Assembly (NCBI GenBank): GCA_037045685.1
Contig: JBAOII010000014.1
Location: forward strand, 1 to 64,000
Source of the DNA: Competibacter_A sp037045685
GTDB lineage: Bacteria; Pseudomonadota; Gammaproteobacteria; Competibacterales; Competibacteraceae
Direction: 5' to 3'
DNA length: 64,000 nt
Shown here: in pieces, positions 9,452 to 19,638 of the stretch
Layout of the letters: each line of letters begins with the position of its first letter
Position numbering within the stretch: the stretch's first letter is position 1
Made by a program: the position numbers and the translations under genes
Notes under the pieces: model-generated
What the model was told of the DNA's origin: nothing
The model's input: only the letters and a program-made list of their open reading frames with translations
The model's database searches: none

Positions 9452-9997
9452 ATGCACCATGCATTTTCGACTTGTTTGAAGCGGACCATGGCTGTTGCCC
9501 TGATCGCGGGACCGATGCTGGCGTTGGTCAGCGTCGATGTCGAAGCACGCCGGGGCGGCGGTGGCGGCGGTTTTGGCGGCGGCGGCCATCGCGACGTTAG
9601 AGCGCCGCGAGCCAACGTCGGTGGCGGCGGGAACTGGGGTGGGGGTGGCCGCGACTTTAACCGCCGGGATGTCAACTACAACCGCCGGGATGTCAACTAC
9701 AACCGCCGGGATGTCAACTACAACCGCCGGGATGTCAACTACAACCGCAACGTGCATGTGGACGTGGACAACCACTGGGGTTATGGGGGAGTGGGCGCGG
9801 GTGCGGCGGTGGCGGTGGGAACCGCTATTGCGGTGGGCGCCATCGTGTCCACGCTGCCGCCGAGCTGCAACACCTTCGTCGCCGATGGCGTGACTTACCG
9901 GAACTGTGGCGGCACCTACTACGCGCCCCGTTACGATGGGCCGAACGTGGTGTACGAGGTGGTCTCGCCACCCGATTCCGGCTGGAGCAATCAATAA
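9452..9997 (+). CDS. Secreted Gly-rich protein with heptad RRDVNYN repeats
   Basis: 181 aa. A signal peptide (cleavage about AEAR) is followed by a Gly-rich segment, four tandem copies of the 7-residue unit RRDVNYN encoded by near-identical 21-bp DNA repeats, a hydrophobic Gly/Ala segment and a C-terminal two-Cys block, SCNTFVADGVTYRNCG. The C-terminal block is shared with 231-830. GGGAGG lies before the ATG. It follows the DUF2092 gene by 18 bp, so the two are probably one operon. Function unknown. Confidence 0.7.
   Translation: MHHAFSTCLKRTMAVALIAGPMLALVSVDVEARRGGGGGGFGGGGHRDVRAPRANVGGGGNWGGGGRDFNRRDVNYNRRDVNYNRRDVNYNRRDVNYNRNVHVDVDNHWGYGGVGAGAAVAVGTAIAVGAIVSTLPPSCNTFVADGVTYRNCGGTYYAPRYDGPNVVYEVVSPPDSGWSNQ
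9659..9742 (+). repeat. 21-bp tandem repeat x4
   Basis: Four head-to-tail copies of a 21-bp unit (aaccgccgggatgtcaacta plus c) lie inside the Gly-rich gene and encode RRDVNYN. Near identity between copies implies recent slippage or selection for repeat number. The length keeps the reading frame whatever the copy number. Confidence 0.85.
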
Positions 9998-10016
9998 TCT
10001 GGGAAGCTGGCAATGC

Positions 10017-10040
10017 CCCTCTCCCGCTCGCGGGAGAGGG
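10017..10040. terminator. 11-bp palindrome between convergent genes
   Basis: ccctctcccgc and gcgggagaggg form a perfect 11-bp stem with a 2-base spacer, exactly between the convergent genes ending at 9997 and 10059. It may act as a bidirectional terminator. The sequence also resembles dispersed REP-type units of GC-rich proteobacteria. No T-run follows. Confidence 0.5.
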
Positions 10041-10058
10041 CGCCGTCACCAGCCAGGC

Positions 10059-10658
10059 TCAACGGTTCCGCCCGGCGTTCAGCTCTTCATCCTGCCAGTA
10101 CTTGGTGCCGGCGACGGTCGCGGCCAACTCCAGGCCCCGGTCGGTGAACTGGTATATTTCGATCCCCTGAGCGGACGCTCCGGCGCTGACTTGTCCTCCC
10201 TGGGTGCGGGTCTTGGCCGCCGCGCCCACATCCCCGCCGAAATCCCAGCCGCTATCGACGAACTGACGCAGGGTCTGATTGTCCCGGAAGACGAACACGG
10301 CCCGGAACTCCTTGACCCCGAACCCCAGTCCGCCGCCCACCTCGGCCATGCGCATGTAGGTGTCCCGGCCGGTGCGGTTGTCGCGCACCAGACCGTAGCC
10401 GCTGCCCGAACTCACCACCAGGAACTTGGTGCCCCGGTTGCTGAACACCCCGTAGCCGGCCGCCCGCTTGACCTTGGTTTGCAGGCCGGGATTCAGCCGA
10501 TACGCCTCGGCCAAGGTGTTTTGGGCCATTTCCTGGACGCTGGCCCGTTTTTCGGACGCGGTGTCGCCCTGCGGGGTGGCGCACCCGGCGACCAGCAGCG
10601 CGCACAGCGCGTACAGCGAAGCGGGAAAGATGGATTTCATGGATTTCATGGATTTCAT
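10059..10658 (-). CDS. SYLF/YSC84-like lipoprotein, repeated start
   Basis: 199 aa from the first ATG. The lipobox LLVAGC is followed by the SYLF domain (AAGYGVFSNRGTKFLVVSSG, GGGLGFGVKEFRAVFVF, GTKYWQDEELN), making it a paralogue of 2866-3486. The N-terminus reads MKSMKSMKS because a 9-bp unit (ttcatggat on the + strand) is tripled. Each copy supplies an ATG, and the third gives the most normal signal peptide. The ribosome site GGAG is best placed for the first ATG. Envelope protein, function unknown. Confidence 0.75.
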   Translation of the reverse strand: MKSMKSMKSIFPASLYALCALLVAGCATPQGDTASEKRASVQEMAQNTLAEAYRLNPGLQTKVKRAAGYGVFSNRGTKFLVVSSGSGYGLVRDNRTGRDTYMRMAEVGGGLGFGVKEFRAVFVFRDNQTLRQFVDSGWDFGGDVGAAAKTRTQGGQVSAGASAQGIEIYQFTDRGLELAATVAGTKYWQDEELNAGRNR

Positions 10659-10880
10659 GGTGTTTTCTCCGGGGGTTATAAGGCTTGATGGGGATTGGTT
10701 CGACGCGGTTCTGAAGTGGATTTAAACCCCGAGCTTCTTTCGTGGCGTTCTTTTCTCCGATGTGGTTGTCGCCGGCTGGCCCCGTCAATCGCGATGTAAA
10801 CGTGACCTACCGTTTCGTAGGTGTGATAGTCTGTCATGCCACTATATTCCTCAAGAATAGCTTTTGAGGCTGCTATCTGT

Positions 10881-13334
10881 ATGAACAAAAAGGATCTCAG
10901 CGAGCGCGACATCTGCACCCGACTCATCACTCCCGCACTCGTCGCGGCCGGATGGGAGCACCGTCAATTTCGCGAAGAGGTCAAGCTGACCGACGGACGG
11001 GTCATCGTTCGCGGCAAGCTGGCGTCCCGATTGCGGAATCCCGAGGTCAAGGGCGGCCCAAAGCGAGCGGACTACGTGCTGTACGCCAAAGACAGTATTC
11101 CTATCGCAGTCATCGAGGCCAAGCGGAATATTTACGCGGTGGGTCACGGCATGCAACAGGCGCTTGACTACGCGGAGATGCTCGACGCCCCTATCGCGAT
11201 CAGCTCCAACGGCGACGGTTTTCTACTGCATGATCGCACCGGAATCACCCAGCCGACCGAGCGCGAACTCGCTCTCAAAGACTTCCCCACCTACGATGAC
11301 CTCTGGGCCATTTACCAGCAATGGAAGGGCATTGAATCGGAACCGCAGAAGCAACTCGTCTCTCAGCCCTACCACACGGACGGCAGCGGCAAGGAACCCC
11401 GCTATTATCAGCGCGTCGCGATCAACCGCACTCTGGAGGCTATCGCCAAAGGTCAGCAGCGCATCCTGCTGGTCATGGCCACCGGCACCGGCAAGACCTA
11501 CACCGCCTTTCAGATCATCTGGCGGCTGTGGAAGGCCAAGAAGAAGAAACGCATTCTCTTCCTCGCCGACCGCAATATCCTCATCGACCAGACCATTCAG
11601 CAGGACTTCGCCCCTTTCGGCGAGGTGATGCACAAGATCACCGACCGCACCGTCAAGAAGAACTACGAGATCTATCTGTGCCTCTATCAGGCGGTCACCG
11701 GCGCGGAAGAATGGAAGCAGATCTACCGGCAGTTCCCTGCGGACTTTTTCGACCTGATCGTCATTGACGAATGCCACCGGGGCAGCGCCGCCGATGATTC
11801 AGCCTGGCGGGAAGTGCTGGACTATTTTACCGGCGCTACCCATCTCGGCATGACGGCCACGCCCAAGGAAAAGAAGCCGGAAAAGAGCGAAACCCAGATC
11901 AAGGACCCGGAGTTCAACCTCAAATACTTCGGCAATCCCATCTACACCTATTCCTTGAAGCAGGGCATCGAAGACGGTTTTCTGGCTCCCTACAAGGTCA
12001 TCCGCGTGGTCACCGATGCCGACGCGCTCGGCTACACCCCGGAACAAGGCAAAACCGACCGGGACGGCCAGCTCGTCGAACAGCGCCAGTACCACACGCA
12101 GGATTTCGACCGCCAACTCATTCTCACCCAGCGCACCGAGCGGGTCGCCCGGCGGATTTGGGAATATCTCAAAGCCACCGATCCGATGGCCAAGACGATT
12201 GTCTTTTGCGACGACCAGCCCCACGCCGAGCGCATGCGCCAGGAACTGGTCAAGCTGATTCCCGAAGCCGCGAGCAATCGCCGCTATGTGGTTCGCATCA
12301 CCGGCGATGATCAGGAAGGCAAGGCGCTGCTGTCCTACTTTATCGACAACGACGAGCCTTATCCGGTCATCGCCACGACCTCCAAGCTGCTGTCCACCGG
12401 TGTCGACGCGAAGACCTGCAAGTTGATCGTGCTGGACCAAACCATCAACTCCATGACCCAGTTCAAGCAAATCGTCGGACGCGGCACGCGCATCCGCGAG
12501 GACTACAACAAGCTCTACTTCACCATCATGGACTTCAAAGGCGCCACCCGGCTGTTTCAGGACCCGGAGTTCGATGGCGAGCCCGTCACGGTGTACGAGC
12601 CAAAACCGGGTGAGTCCATCGTTCCCCCGGAGGATCAGGCCGAGTCTCCAGCGACGCCTGAAGCAACGTACCCGCAAGGAAACGATCCCAGGTTCGACGA
12701 TAGCCAGGATGACAACGGACGCATCGCCGATCCGACGGCTGGCCGAACCCGCTATATCATTGACGATGTGGCGGTGAGCATCGCCATCGAGCGTTCCCAA
12801 TACCTCGACGCCAACGGCAGGCTGGTTGCCGAGAACTACCGTGTCCCGCTCAGGGAGGAGATCAGGCAATCCCTCCGCCGCGAATTCGCCTCGCTCGATG
12901 ACTTCCTGCGCCGCTGGACCGAAGCCGAGCGCAAGCAGGCGATCATCGACGAATTGCGGGAACAGGGGATTCCGCTGGAGATTCTCCGGGAAGCGGTTCC
13001 CCAAGGAGAAGCCATCGATGCGTTTGACCTGATCGCCCACATCGCTTTCGACCAGCCGCCGCTGAGCCGGAAGGAACGGGCCAACAACGTCAGGAAACGG
13101 AACTACTTCGGCCAATACGGCGAGGAAGCCCGCGCCGTCCTCGAAGCCCTGCTCGACAAGTACGCGGACCACGGCATCACGGACATCGAAGATCCAAAAA
13201 TCCTGGAGCTGCCGCCTTTCACTAAAATAGGCGGCAAAACTCAAATTCGCCGAGGCATCTTCGGCGGCAACGACCGCTATTCCCAGGCTCTGACCGAGTT
13301 GGAACGAGCCATCTACGAAAAACAAACCGCTTGA
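10881..13334 (+). CDS. hsdR: Type I restriction enzyme, R subunit (HsdR)
   Basis: 817 aa. The N-terminal PD-(D/E)xK nuclease shows RADYVLY and VIEAKR (residues about 70-95). An SF2 translocase follows, with Walker A ATGTGKT, DECHRG, the motif MTATPKE and motif VI VGRGTRIRED. The C-terminal region matches the EcoEI-type HsdR tail. It cuts DNA away from an unmodified recognition site after ATP-driven translocation, as part of an R2M2S complex. ATG at 10881 starts MNKKDLSERD; the frame is open 45 bp further upstream. It is intact, unlike its M and S partners. Confidence 0.92.
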   Translation: MNKKDLSERDICTRLITPALVAAGWEHRQFREEVKLTDGRVIVRGKLASRLRNPEVKGGPKRADYVLYAKDSIPIAVIEAKRNIYAVGHGMQQALDYAEMLDAPIAISSNGDGFLLHDRTGITQPTERELALKDFPTYDDLWAIYQQWKGIESEPQKQLVSQPYHTDGSGKEPRYYQRVAINRTLEAIAKGQQRILLVMATGTGKTYTAFQIIWRLWKAKKKKRILFLADRNILIDQTIQQDFAPFGEVMHKITDRTVKKNYEIYLCLYQAVTGAEEWKQIYRQFPADFFDLIVIDECHRGSAADDSAWREVLDYFTGATHLGMTATPKEKKPEKSETQIKDPEFNLKYFGNPIYTYSLKQGIEDGFLAPYKVIRVVTDADALGYTPEQGKTDRDGQLVEQRQYHTQDFDRQLILTQRTERVARRIWEYLKATDPMAKTIVFCDDQPHAERMRQELVKLIPEAASNRRYVVRITGDDQEGKALLSYFIDNDEPYPVIATTSKLLSTGVDAKTCKLIVLDQTINSMTQFKQIVGRGTRIREDYNKLYFTIMDFKGATRLFQDPEFDGEPVTVYEPKPGESIVPPEDQAESPATPEATYPQGNDPRFDDSQDDNGRIADPTAGRTRYIIDDVAVSIAIERSQYLDANGRLVAENYRVPLREEIRQSLRREFASLDDFLRRWTEAERKQAIIDELREQGIPLEILREAVPQGEAIDAFDLIAHIAFDQPPLSRKERANNVRKRNYFGQYGEEARAVLEALLDKYADHGITDIEDPKILELPPFTKIGGKTQIRRGIFGGNDRYSQALTELERAIYEKQTA

Positions 13335-13358
13335 GCGGCGCCCGGAATCCATCACCCC

Positions 13359-15117
13359 ATGAATCTAAGCAGCACCATCAAGTCCATCCAGGACATCATG
13401 CGCAAGGACGACGGCGTGGACGGCGACGCCCAGCGCATCGGCCAACTGACCTGGATGCTGTTCCTCAAAATCTTCGACCAGTGTGAAGAAACCTGGGAAG
13501 ACGATGCCGAAGATCGCGGCGAAACTTATCAGTCTTCACTCCCCGACGAATGCCGCTGGCGCCACTGGGCCGCGTACCAGGACGGCAAGCCCCAGATTCC
13601 CGCCAACGAGCTGATCGCCTATGTCAACAACCGGGTTTTTCCAGGGCTGAAGGAATTGCCCATTGAGAACGATCCCAGGGCTAAGGTCGTCCGTGCGGTT
13701 TTCGTTGACGCCAACAACTACATGAAATCGGGTACCCTGATGCTGGGCGTCATCGAGAAGCTCGACGAGGCCATCAACTTTCACGACATCAAGTCGCGCG
13801 GCCAGCTTGGCGAGATTTACGAGCAGATCCTCAACGACTTGCGCAGCGCCGGCAACGCCGGGGAGTTCTACACCCCGCGCGCCGTCACCGAGTTCATGGT
13901 GCAACGGGTCAATCCTCGCCTGGAACAACGCGAGGTGGTTCTCGACCCGGCTTGCGGCACGGGCGGCTTCCTCACCGCCACCATTGACCACTTCGAGAAG
14001 CAGCTTACCGAAGCATCCAGCGTTGAGGATCGTAAAGCTATCGCCGAGTGCATCCGGGGCATTGAGAAAAAGCAGCTTCCTCATCTGCTCTGCACCACCA
14101 ACATGCTGCTGCACGGTATCGAAGTGCCGAGCATGATCGAGCATCGCAATACCCTCGGGAGGCCGTGGAACGAGTGGCAGCTTTCCGAGCGCGTGGATTG
14201 CGTCATCACCAATCCACCGTTCGGCGGCATGGAGGATGATGGAGTCGGAACCGATTTTCCTTCCGATATCCAGACGCGGGAAACCGCCGACATGTTCCTG
14301 GTGCTGATCGTCAAGAAGCTGCTCAAGGAACAGGGCGGGCGCGGCGCGGTGGTCTTGCCGGACGGTACGCTGTTTGGGGAAGGGCGTGAAGGCCAAGATC
14401 AAGGAACTGCTGATGCGGGAGTGTCACCTGCATACCATCGTTCGCTTGCCCAACGGCGTTTTCAATCCCTACACCGGCATCAAGACCAATCTGCTGTTTT
14501 TCACCAAGGGCAAGCCGACCGACACGATCTGGTTCTACGAGCATCGGTATCCGCGAAGGCGTGAAAAGCTACTCCAAGACCAAGCCGCTGCGGGTCGAGG
14601 AATTTCAGCCCATCGCCGATTGGTGGGGCCAGGAATCCGACGGCTTCAAGGATCGGGTGGAGACCGAACAGGCTTGGAAGGTCGATTTCAAGAAGCTCAA
14701 GGAAGACGCCGAGGCCAAAGCCAAGCCGCATTGGGACAAGGCCGAAACGCTGAACAACGAAGCGGCTGCCTTCAACGAGCAGCTCAAGGAATTCCGGGCA
14801 TCGATCAAGGGCGAGAGGATGGCGAGCGTTCGCGAAAAGGTCGAAGCGCGGATCGAGGAAGTTGACCCGCACTGATCGACAAGCTGCGCCAGCAGGCCAA
14901 GGACGAACAGGCCACCGGCGACCGTTACTACTGGCCGATCTACAACCTGGACCTCAAGAACCCGAACGCCCCCGAAGAGGAAAGCCACGATCCCGACGTG
15001 CTGCTGGCGAAATACCAGAAGCTGCTCGGCGAAATCGAGCAGACCCAGAACCAACTCCGGGATGAACTCGCCGCTGCACTGGCGCATCACTTCGAGAGCG
15101 AAGAGTCCGCGTCATGA
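13359..15117 (+). pseudogene. hsdM: Type I DNA methyltransferase (HsdM), three frameshifts
   Basis: N-terminal helical domain, then an N6-adenine methylase with the AdoMet site DPACGTGGF and catalytic NPPF (VITNPPFGG). The frame breaks near 14383 (GGG where GG keeps frame), near 14555 (one extra base before GAAGGCGTG) and near 14873. The downstream pieces continue the HsdM sequence without loss: KGKPTDTIWFYEHRYP, then SYSKTKPLRVEEFQP, then IDKLRQQAKDEQ. Net length is one base over a multiple of three. It could be real decay or sequencing indels. The natural stop overlaps the hsdS start (ATGA). Confidence 0.85.
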
Positions 15118-17078
15118 ATGCGCAAATGTTTTTGGAGAATTTTGGGCCTATTGCCAATGCGCCGAGTGGTGTGGCAAGCGATTGCGGGAGATGATTCTCT
15201 AGCCTCGCTGTGCAGGGGAAACTGGTGAACCAGAATCCGCAGGACACTCCTGCCAGCGATATGCTAAAAGAAATCGAGGCTGAGAATCAGCGAGCTAAAA
15301 CCGCTAATTCGCTCTAGAGGTTAAGGCAGAGGAAATGCACTATGCATTGCCTACAGAGTGGAAATGGCTGAGATTTGGTGACATATCGCTCAACATAATT
15401 CCGGAAATACGCTCGATGAAATGCGTAATACGGGCTATCCGACGTGATTACGATCACAACTTCCAATCTGTATTGGCAGAGCTTTCGAGCTAGATAATGT
15501 CCGTCAAATGCTTATTCAGAGACCTGAAGAATTGGAACTAGATGATACTGCCAGAAAAGGAGACCTGTTTCATTTGTCAAGGCGTGCGGAGGCTGGAAGA
15601 TCTCAGCAATATGGCCATTATGATAAGGAAGTTCTGTTACCAGAACCATTGCACATCTGCATTGGCACGTCATTCTATGAAGGGTGGGCTGACTACGAGT
15701 TACTATTACCTGCGATGTTATGCTCTATCGTTTCTTTTGCAATGCTAAACACGACGCGAGAGATAACATCAATACCGTAAGGGTATTGGCATCTCGAACA
15801 CGTCTAGCAAAGGTACTTGCGTCAATTAGCGCTTTTCCACTGTCCCACCAATTGAAGAACAAAAACGCATCGTCGCCAAAGTGGATGAATTGATGGCGTT
15901 GTGCGACAAGCTGGAGGCGCAGCAGCAGGAACGGGAACGGCGTTTCCCTGTGCTTTCCCGCGCCTGTCATGCTCGCTTTGTGGAATCGCCCACCCTGGCT
16001 AACCTCAAGGCTATTTTTGATGAAGTGGAAAGCGTTTCTACTGAAGACCTTCGGAAGACCATCCTTACTCTCGCAGTTCAGGGTAAATTGGTTTCACAAG
16101 ATGCTAACGATGGCACCGGCGAGGAACTGTTAGACCGCATTAAGAAAGTTGGAAAACGAAAAGAATATTCTAGTATCAGATCCAGTGAAGCTTTCTTCGA
16201 GGCACCAAAATCTTGGTCATGGGAGCGACTCGGCAATATTGCTTTTAGTAGTGATTCCGGATGGAGTCCAAGATGTGATTCAGGCCCCCGGACGGAAAAT
16301 GCATGGGGTGTTCTAAAAGTAAGTGCAGTGTCATGGGGAAAATACTTACCCCAAGAAAACAAAGCGTTACCATCCAATCTTGAGGGTCGCCCTGATTGTG
16401 AGGTCATGGATGGAGACTTCTTACTATCTAGAGCAAACACTGCTGAACTGGTCGCACGTAGTGTTATCGTCGATAAAACCCCGCCTCGATTGATGATGAG
16501 CGATAAGATCGTTCGGTTTCAGATTCCGGAGGAAATAAATAAGTTTTTCTTGAATCTCGTGAACTTATCTGAATGGGCCAGAGATTACTATGCCCGAAAT
16601 GCTTCGGGAACCAGCAGCTCGATGAAAAATGTAAGTAGACAAGTGATGTGTGAGTTACCGGTACCAATTCCACCACTTGCCGAACAACGCCGCATCGTTG
16701 CCAAAGTCGATCAACTCATGGCCTTGATCGACAAGTTGGAAGAACAGCAAGCGAGAAAAGCCAAGATCGCTGAAGCTTTCGCCCAAGCTGCGGTCAGCGC
16801 CATCACCGGCACGGAGATCAAGGAGCCAGAAAAGATGAAAGCGCCCAAGACAGAACTGGTCTCCCGTCTTCAGACCAGGAACACGCCGAACGCCGCCGAT
16901 CCAGCGCCCCTCGTCCAAGCTCCTCACCGAGCACAACGGCGAACTTCCCGCCAAGGCTCTCTGGCAACGGTCGGGTTTGGAGATCGACGCCTTCTACCAG
17001 CAACTCAGAACCGAAATGGCGAACGGCTGGATCATCGAACCCGAAAAAGCCGTCATGAAAGAAATCGAAGCCGACTGA
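15114..17078 (+). pseudogene. hsdS: Type I specificity subunit (HsdS), decayed first half
   Basis: HsdS landmarks appear twice as expected for two target-recognition domains. SLAVQGKLVNQNPQDTPASD occurs near 15205-15265, and LAVQGKLVSQD again near 16070, preceded by the central conserved PPIEEQKRIVAKVDELM. The first recognition domain (15190-15870) has several stops and frame changes. The second is open from about 15860, with PPLAEQRRIVAKVDQLM at its end. A further one-base shift near 16905 separates the C-terminal tail (GLEIDAFYQQLRTEMANGW) from the rest. Without repair no full HsdS is made. Confidence 0.85.
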
Positions 17079-18694
17079 TGCAACTCGAACGCCTCAAAAT
17101 TCAAAACTTCCGCAACCTGCGGGATTTCGAGATCACCTTCACCGACACGGCCACCGACGCCGACGGCGTCGAACGTCCATTCAAAAGCCACGCTGTCATC
17201 GGCCAGAACGGCTCCGGCAAATCGAACATGATCGAGGCCATCGTCACCATCTTCCGCGACCTCGACCTGAACCAGAAGACCGAATTCGCCTACCAACTCG
17301 ACTACACCTGCCGAGGCCACCACATCAAGGTCGATGCGATGGGAGAGAAAGGCAAGGTCACCCTCACCGAGCAGGACACCGGCCAACCCAGGGAATTCGC
17401 CCTCTCGCACCTGCAACGGTACGCCCGCAGGTTTCTCCCCTCGCACGTCTTCGCCTACTACTCCGGGCGCAGCGAGCGGATCGAAACCCTGTTCCAGCAG
17501 CACCAGCAACGCTTCATCGACGCCCTCAACAGCGGCAGCGATGAACTGATGCGCCGCCTGTTCTACTGCCGCACCGCCTACAGCCAATTCGTCCTGCTCG
17601 CCTACCTGCTCAAGGACGACGAAGAATGCAAGCGCATCCTCTCCGATCTCAATATCGAAGCGCTGGATTCGGTACTCTTCGTCCTGAAGCGCCCGTACTG
17701 GTTCAAGACGGATCTGTCCGATGAAGTTCTCCGCGACGGCGACAACCGCTTCTGGTACGCCCGAGGCATCGTCCAGGAATTTCTCGACGCACTGTGGCAG
17801 GTCGCCATCGCCCCCATCGACCATTCCGAAAATCGGCTGCTGGACTTCCGGGGCAGAAAAGAGAGGCAAGACCTGCTGTATCTCTACGTCCCCGACAAGG
17901 CCGCCCTGCAACGGCTGGCCGACAAGATCGGCGAACCGGCCCGCCTGTTCAAATATCTGGAAAGCACCTACATCTCCGACCTGATCGACGAGGTACGCAT
18001 CAACGTCAAACACCGGGACGTGGTCGGCAACATCAACTTCACTCAATTCTCCGAAGGCGAGCAACAACTCCTCAACGTGCTGGGCTTGATGCGCTTTACT
18101 CAGGAAGACCAATCCCTGTTCCTCCTCGACGAACCCGACACTCACCTCAACCCGATCTGGAAGCTCCGCTATTTCGACGAGATCGAGAAAGTCGTCAGAC
18201 TTCAGGACCAAACCGCAATGGGCGATTCCCAGATCATCGTCACCACCCACGATCCCATCATGATCGGCAGTCTGCGCAAGGAGCAGGTGCGGATTCTGCG
18301 CAAGACCCAGACCGGTTCCGTAGAGGTCGCCGAACCGGACATCGACCCGCAAGGTATGGGCTTTGCTGGCTTGCTGAAAAGCGAACTGTTCGGTTTGCGT
18401 TCGACCGTGGATAACGAAACGCTGCGCCGTCTGGATCGACGCAATTTTCTTTACGCCAAGGGTGACGAGCGAACGAAAGCGGAAGATGCGGAAATGGCGC
18501 GGCTCAGCGATGAGCTGGCCGATCTCGGATTCGCCAGGGATTTCAAAGACCCGTACTACGCGCTGTTCGTGCAGAAAATGGCGAAACACACCCAGTTTCA
18601 CAAGCAAACGCTGACCCCGGAAGAACAGCAGGAACAGGACGCCATCGCCGATGAAATTATCGACAAGATCCTCGCGGAGGAGGCTGCGAAGTGA
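17078..18694 (+). CDS. AAA ATPase of restriction locus, PtuA-like
   Basis: 538 aa. ABC/SMC-type ATPase with Walker A GQNGSGKS (residues 42-49), signature FSEGEQQLL, Walker B LFLLDEPDTHLNP and H-loop VTTHDP. The start overlaps the hsdS stop (TGATG). Without that stop, and because of the hsdS frameshift, an artefactual fused frame runs from 15881. The next gene is an HNH protein whose start overlaps this stop (GTGA), the arrangement of Septu PtuA-PtuB. Similar pairs ride inside type I loci. A defence role is inferred from context and architecture. Confidence 0.8.
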   Translation: MQLERLKIQNFRNLRDFEITFTDTATDADGVERPFKSHAVIGQNGSGKSNMIEAIVTIFRDLDLNQKTEFAYQLDYTCRGHHIKVDAMGEKGKVTLTEQDTGQPREFALSHLQRYARRFLPSHVFAYYSGRSERIETLFQQHQQRFIDALNSGSDELMRRLFYCRTAYSQFVLLAYLLKDDEECKRILSDLNIEALDSVLFVLKRPYWFKTDLSDEVLRDGDNRFWYARGIVQEFLDALWQVAIAPIDHSENRLLDFRGRKERQDLLYLYVPDKAALQRLADKIGEPARLFKYLESTYISDLIDEVRINVKHRDVVGNINFTQFSEGEQQLLNVLGLMRFTQEDQSLFLLDEPDTHLNPIWKLRYFDEIEKVVRLQDQTAMGDSQIIVTTHDPIMIGSLRKEQVRILRKTQTGSVEVAEPDIDPQGMGFAGLLKSELFGLRSTVDNETLRRLDRRNFLYAKGDERTKAEDAEMARLSDELADLGFARDFKDPYYALFVQKMAKHTQFHKQTLTPEEQQEQDAIADEIIDKILAEEAAK

Positions 18695-19591
18695 GATGGA
18701 TCGATTTTCAGAACAAGAAACCCACTGAACCCGTCAATGACTGGTCGGGATGGACGGAACAACAGTGGCAAGACTGGCTCACCGAATCCACGCGCCTTCT
18801 GGGTGAAATGACCCGCCTGAACCAAGAGGCGGAGCAGATTACGGGGCGACGGAAAAGCGGTGGAAGCCGAGGAAAAGATCAAGGAACGCAACCAGTTCAT
18901 CGACGACCACAGCGGGCACTGGACAAAACTAAAACCGTGGCTTTTCGCACTGTCGCACGGTAAATGCTGGTTCACCGAAGGCCGGGATATTTGCTCGCAT
19001 ACCGACGTTGAGCACTTTCGCCCGAAGAAGGAAGCCAAGGAACTCGACGGCAGCGTCAGGGATGGCTACTGGTGGTTGGCTTTCGACTACAGCAACTTCC
19101 GCGCGGCCGGCAATGTGCCGAATCGGAAGAAGGGCGGATGGTTCCCGCTCCACCAGGATTCGCGCTGTTCACGGTTCTGCGCCCGCTGCGAGGAGTCCGA
19201 GACCTACTTCCTGCTCGACCCGATCCGGCAAACGGATGTGGATCTGCTGGCTTTCGATGAGGAAGGCAATGCGATGCCCGCCCCGGAGGCCAACGAGTGG
19301 GAACGGGAGCGCGTTCGGATCTCGATCGACAGGCTGAAGCTCAACGACCACGACGCCCTGCCGCAAGAACGCCGCCGGGTTTGGCAGCAAGTCTCGCAGG
19401 AGATCGACGGCTATCTGGAGGCAAAATCGAAATACCGTCCAGGCATCAATCCTGCTCCACGGGAGAAGATGGAAGAAAAAGCCCGGCGAATCAAGGAGCT
19501 GACACGGCCGGATGCCGAACTCTCCGCTGTCGCTCTTTGGTGCATCCGGTTCCGAAATAACCCCGGACTTCTCCGCCTGATCACTCCTTGA
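18691..19591 (+). pseudogene. HNH nuclease, PtuB/TIGR02646-like, one frameshift
   Basis: It starts with GTG overlapping the ATPase stop: MRWIDFQNKKPTEPVNDWSG. The frame breaks near 18850 and continues one base later as EAEEKIKERNQFIDDHSG. The nuclease centre is visible: CWFTEGR, DVEHFRPKKE, YWWLAFDYSNFRAAGNVPN and KGGWFPL, matching the C..C-HxxP-N-FPL pattern of PtuB-like HNH proteins. Length is 901 bases, one over a multiple of three. If the extra base is a sequencing error the protein is intact and the ATPase-HNH defence pair is complete. Confidence 0.7.
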
Positions 19592-19638
19592 CCGAACGCA
19601 AATCAGGACGGTTTCTCCGGGGGGTGATGGTTATGGAT

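Noticed and set aside
11223..13355. Long leftward frames inside hsdR
   Set aside because: Antisense shadows of a clear type I R subunit.
15881..18694. A single 937-residue HsdS-ATPase fusion protein
   Set aside because: The fusion exists only because hsdS is frameshifted near 16905. The HsdS tail in the other frame ends at a stop overlapping the ATPase ATG, so these are two genes.
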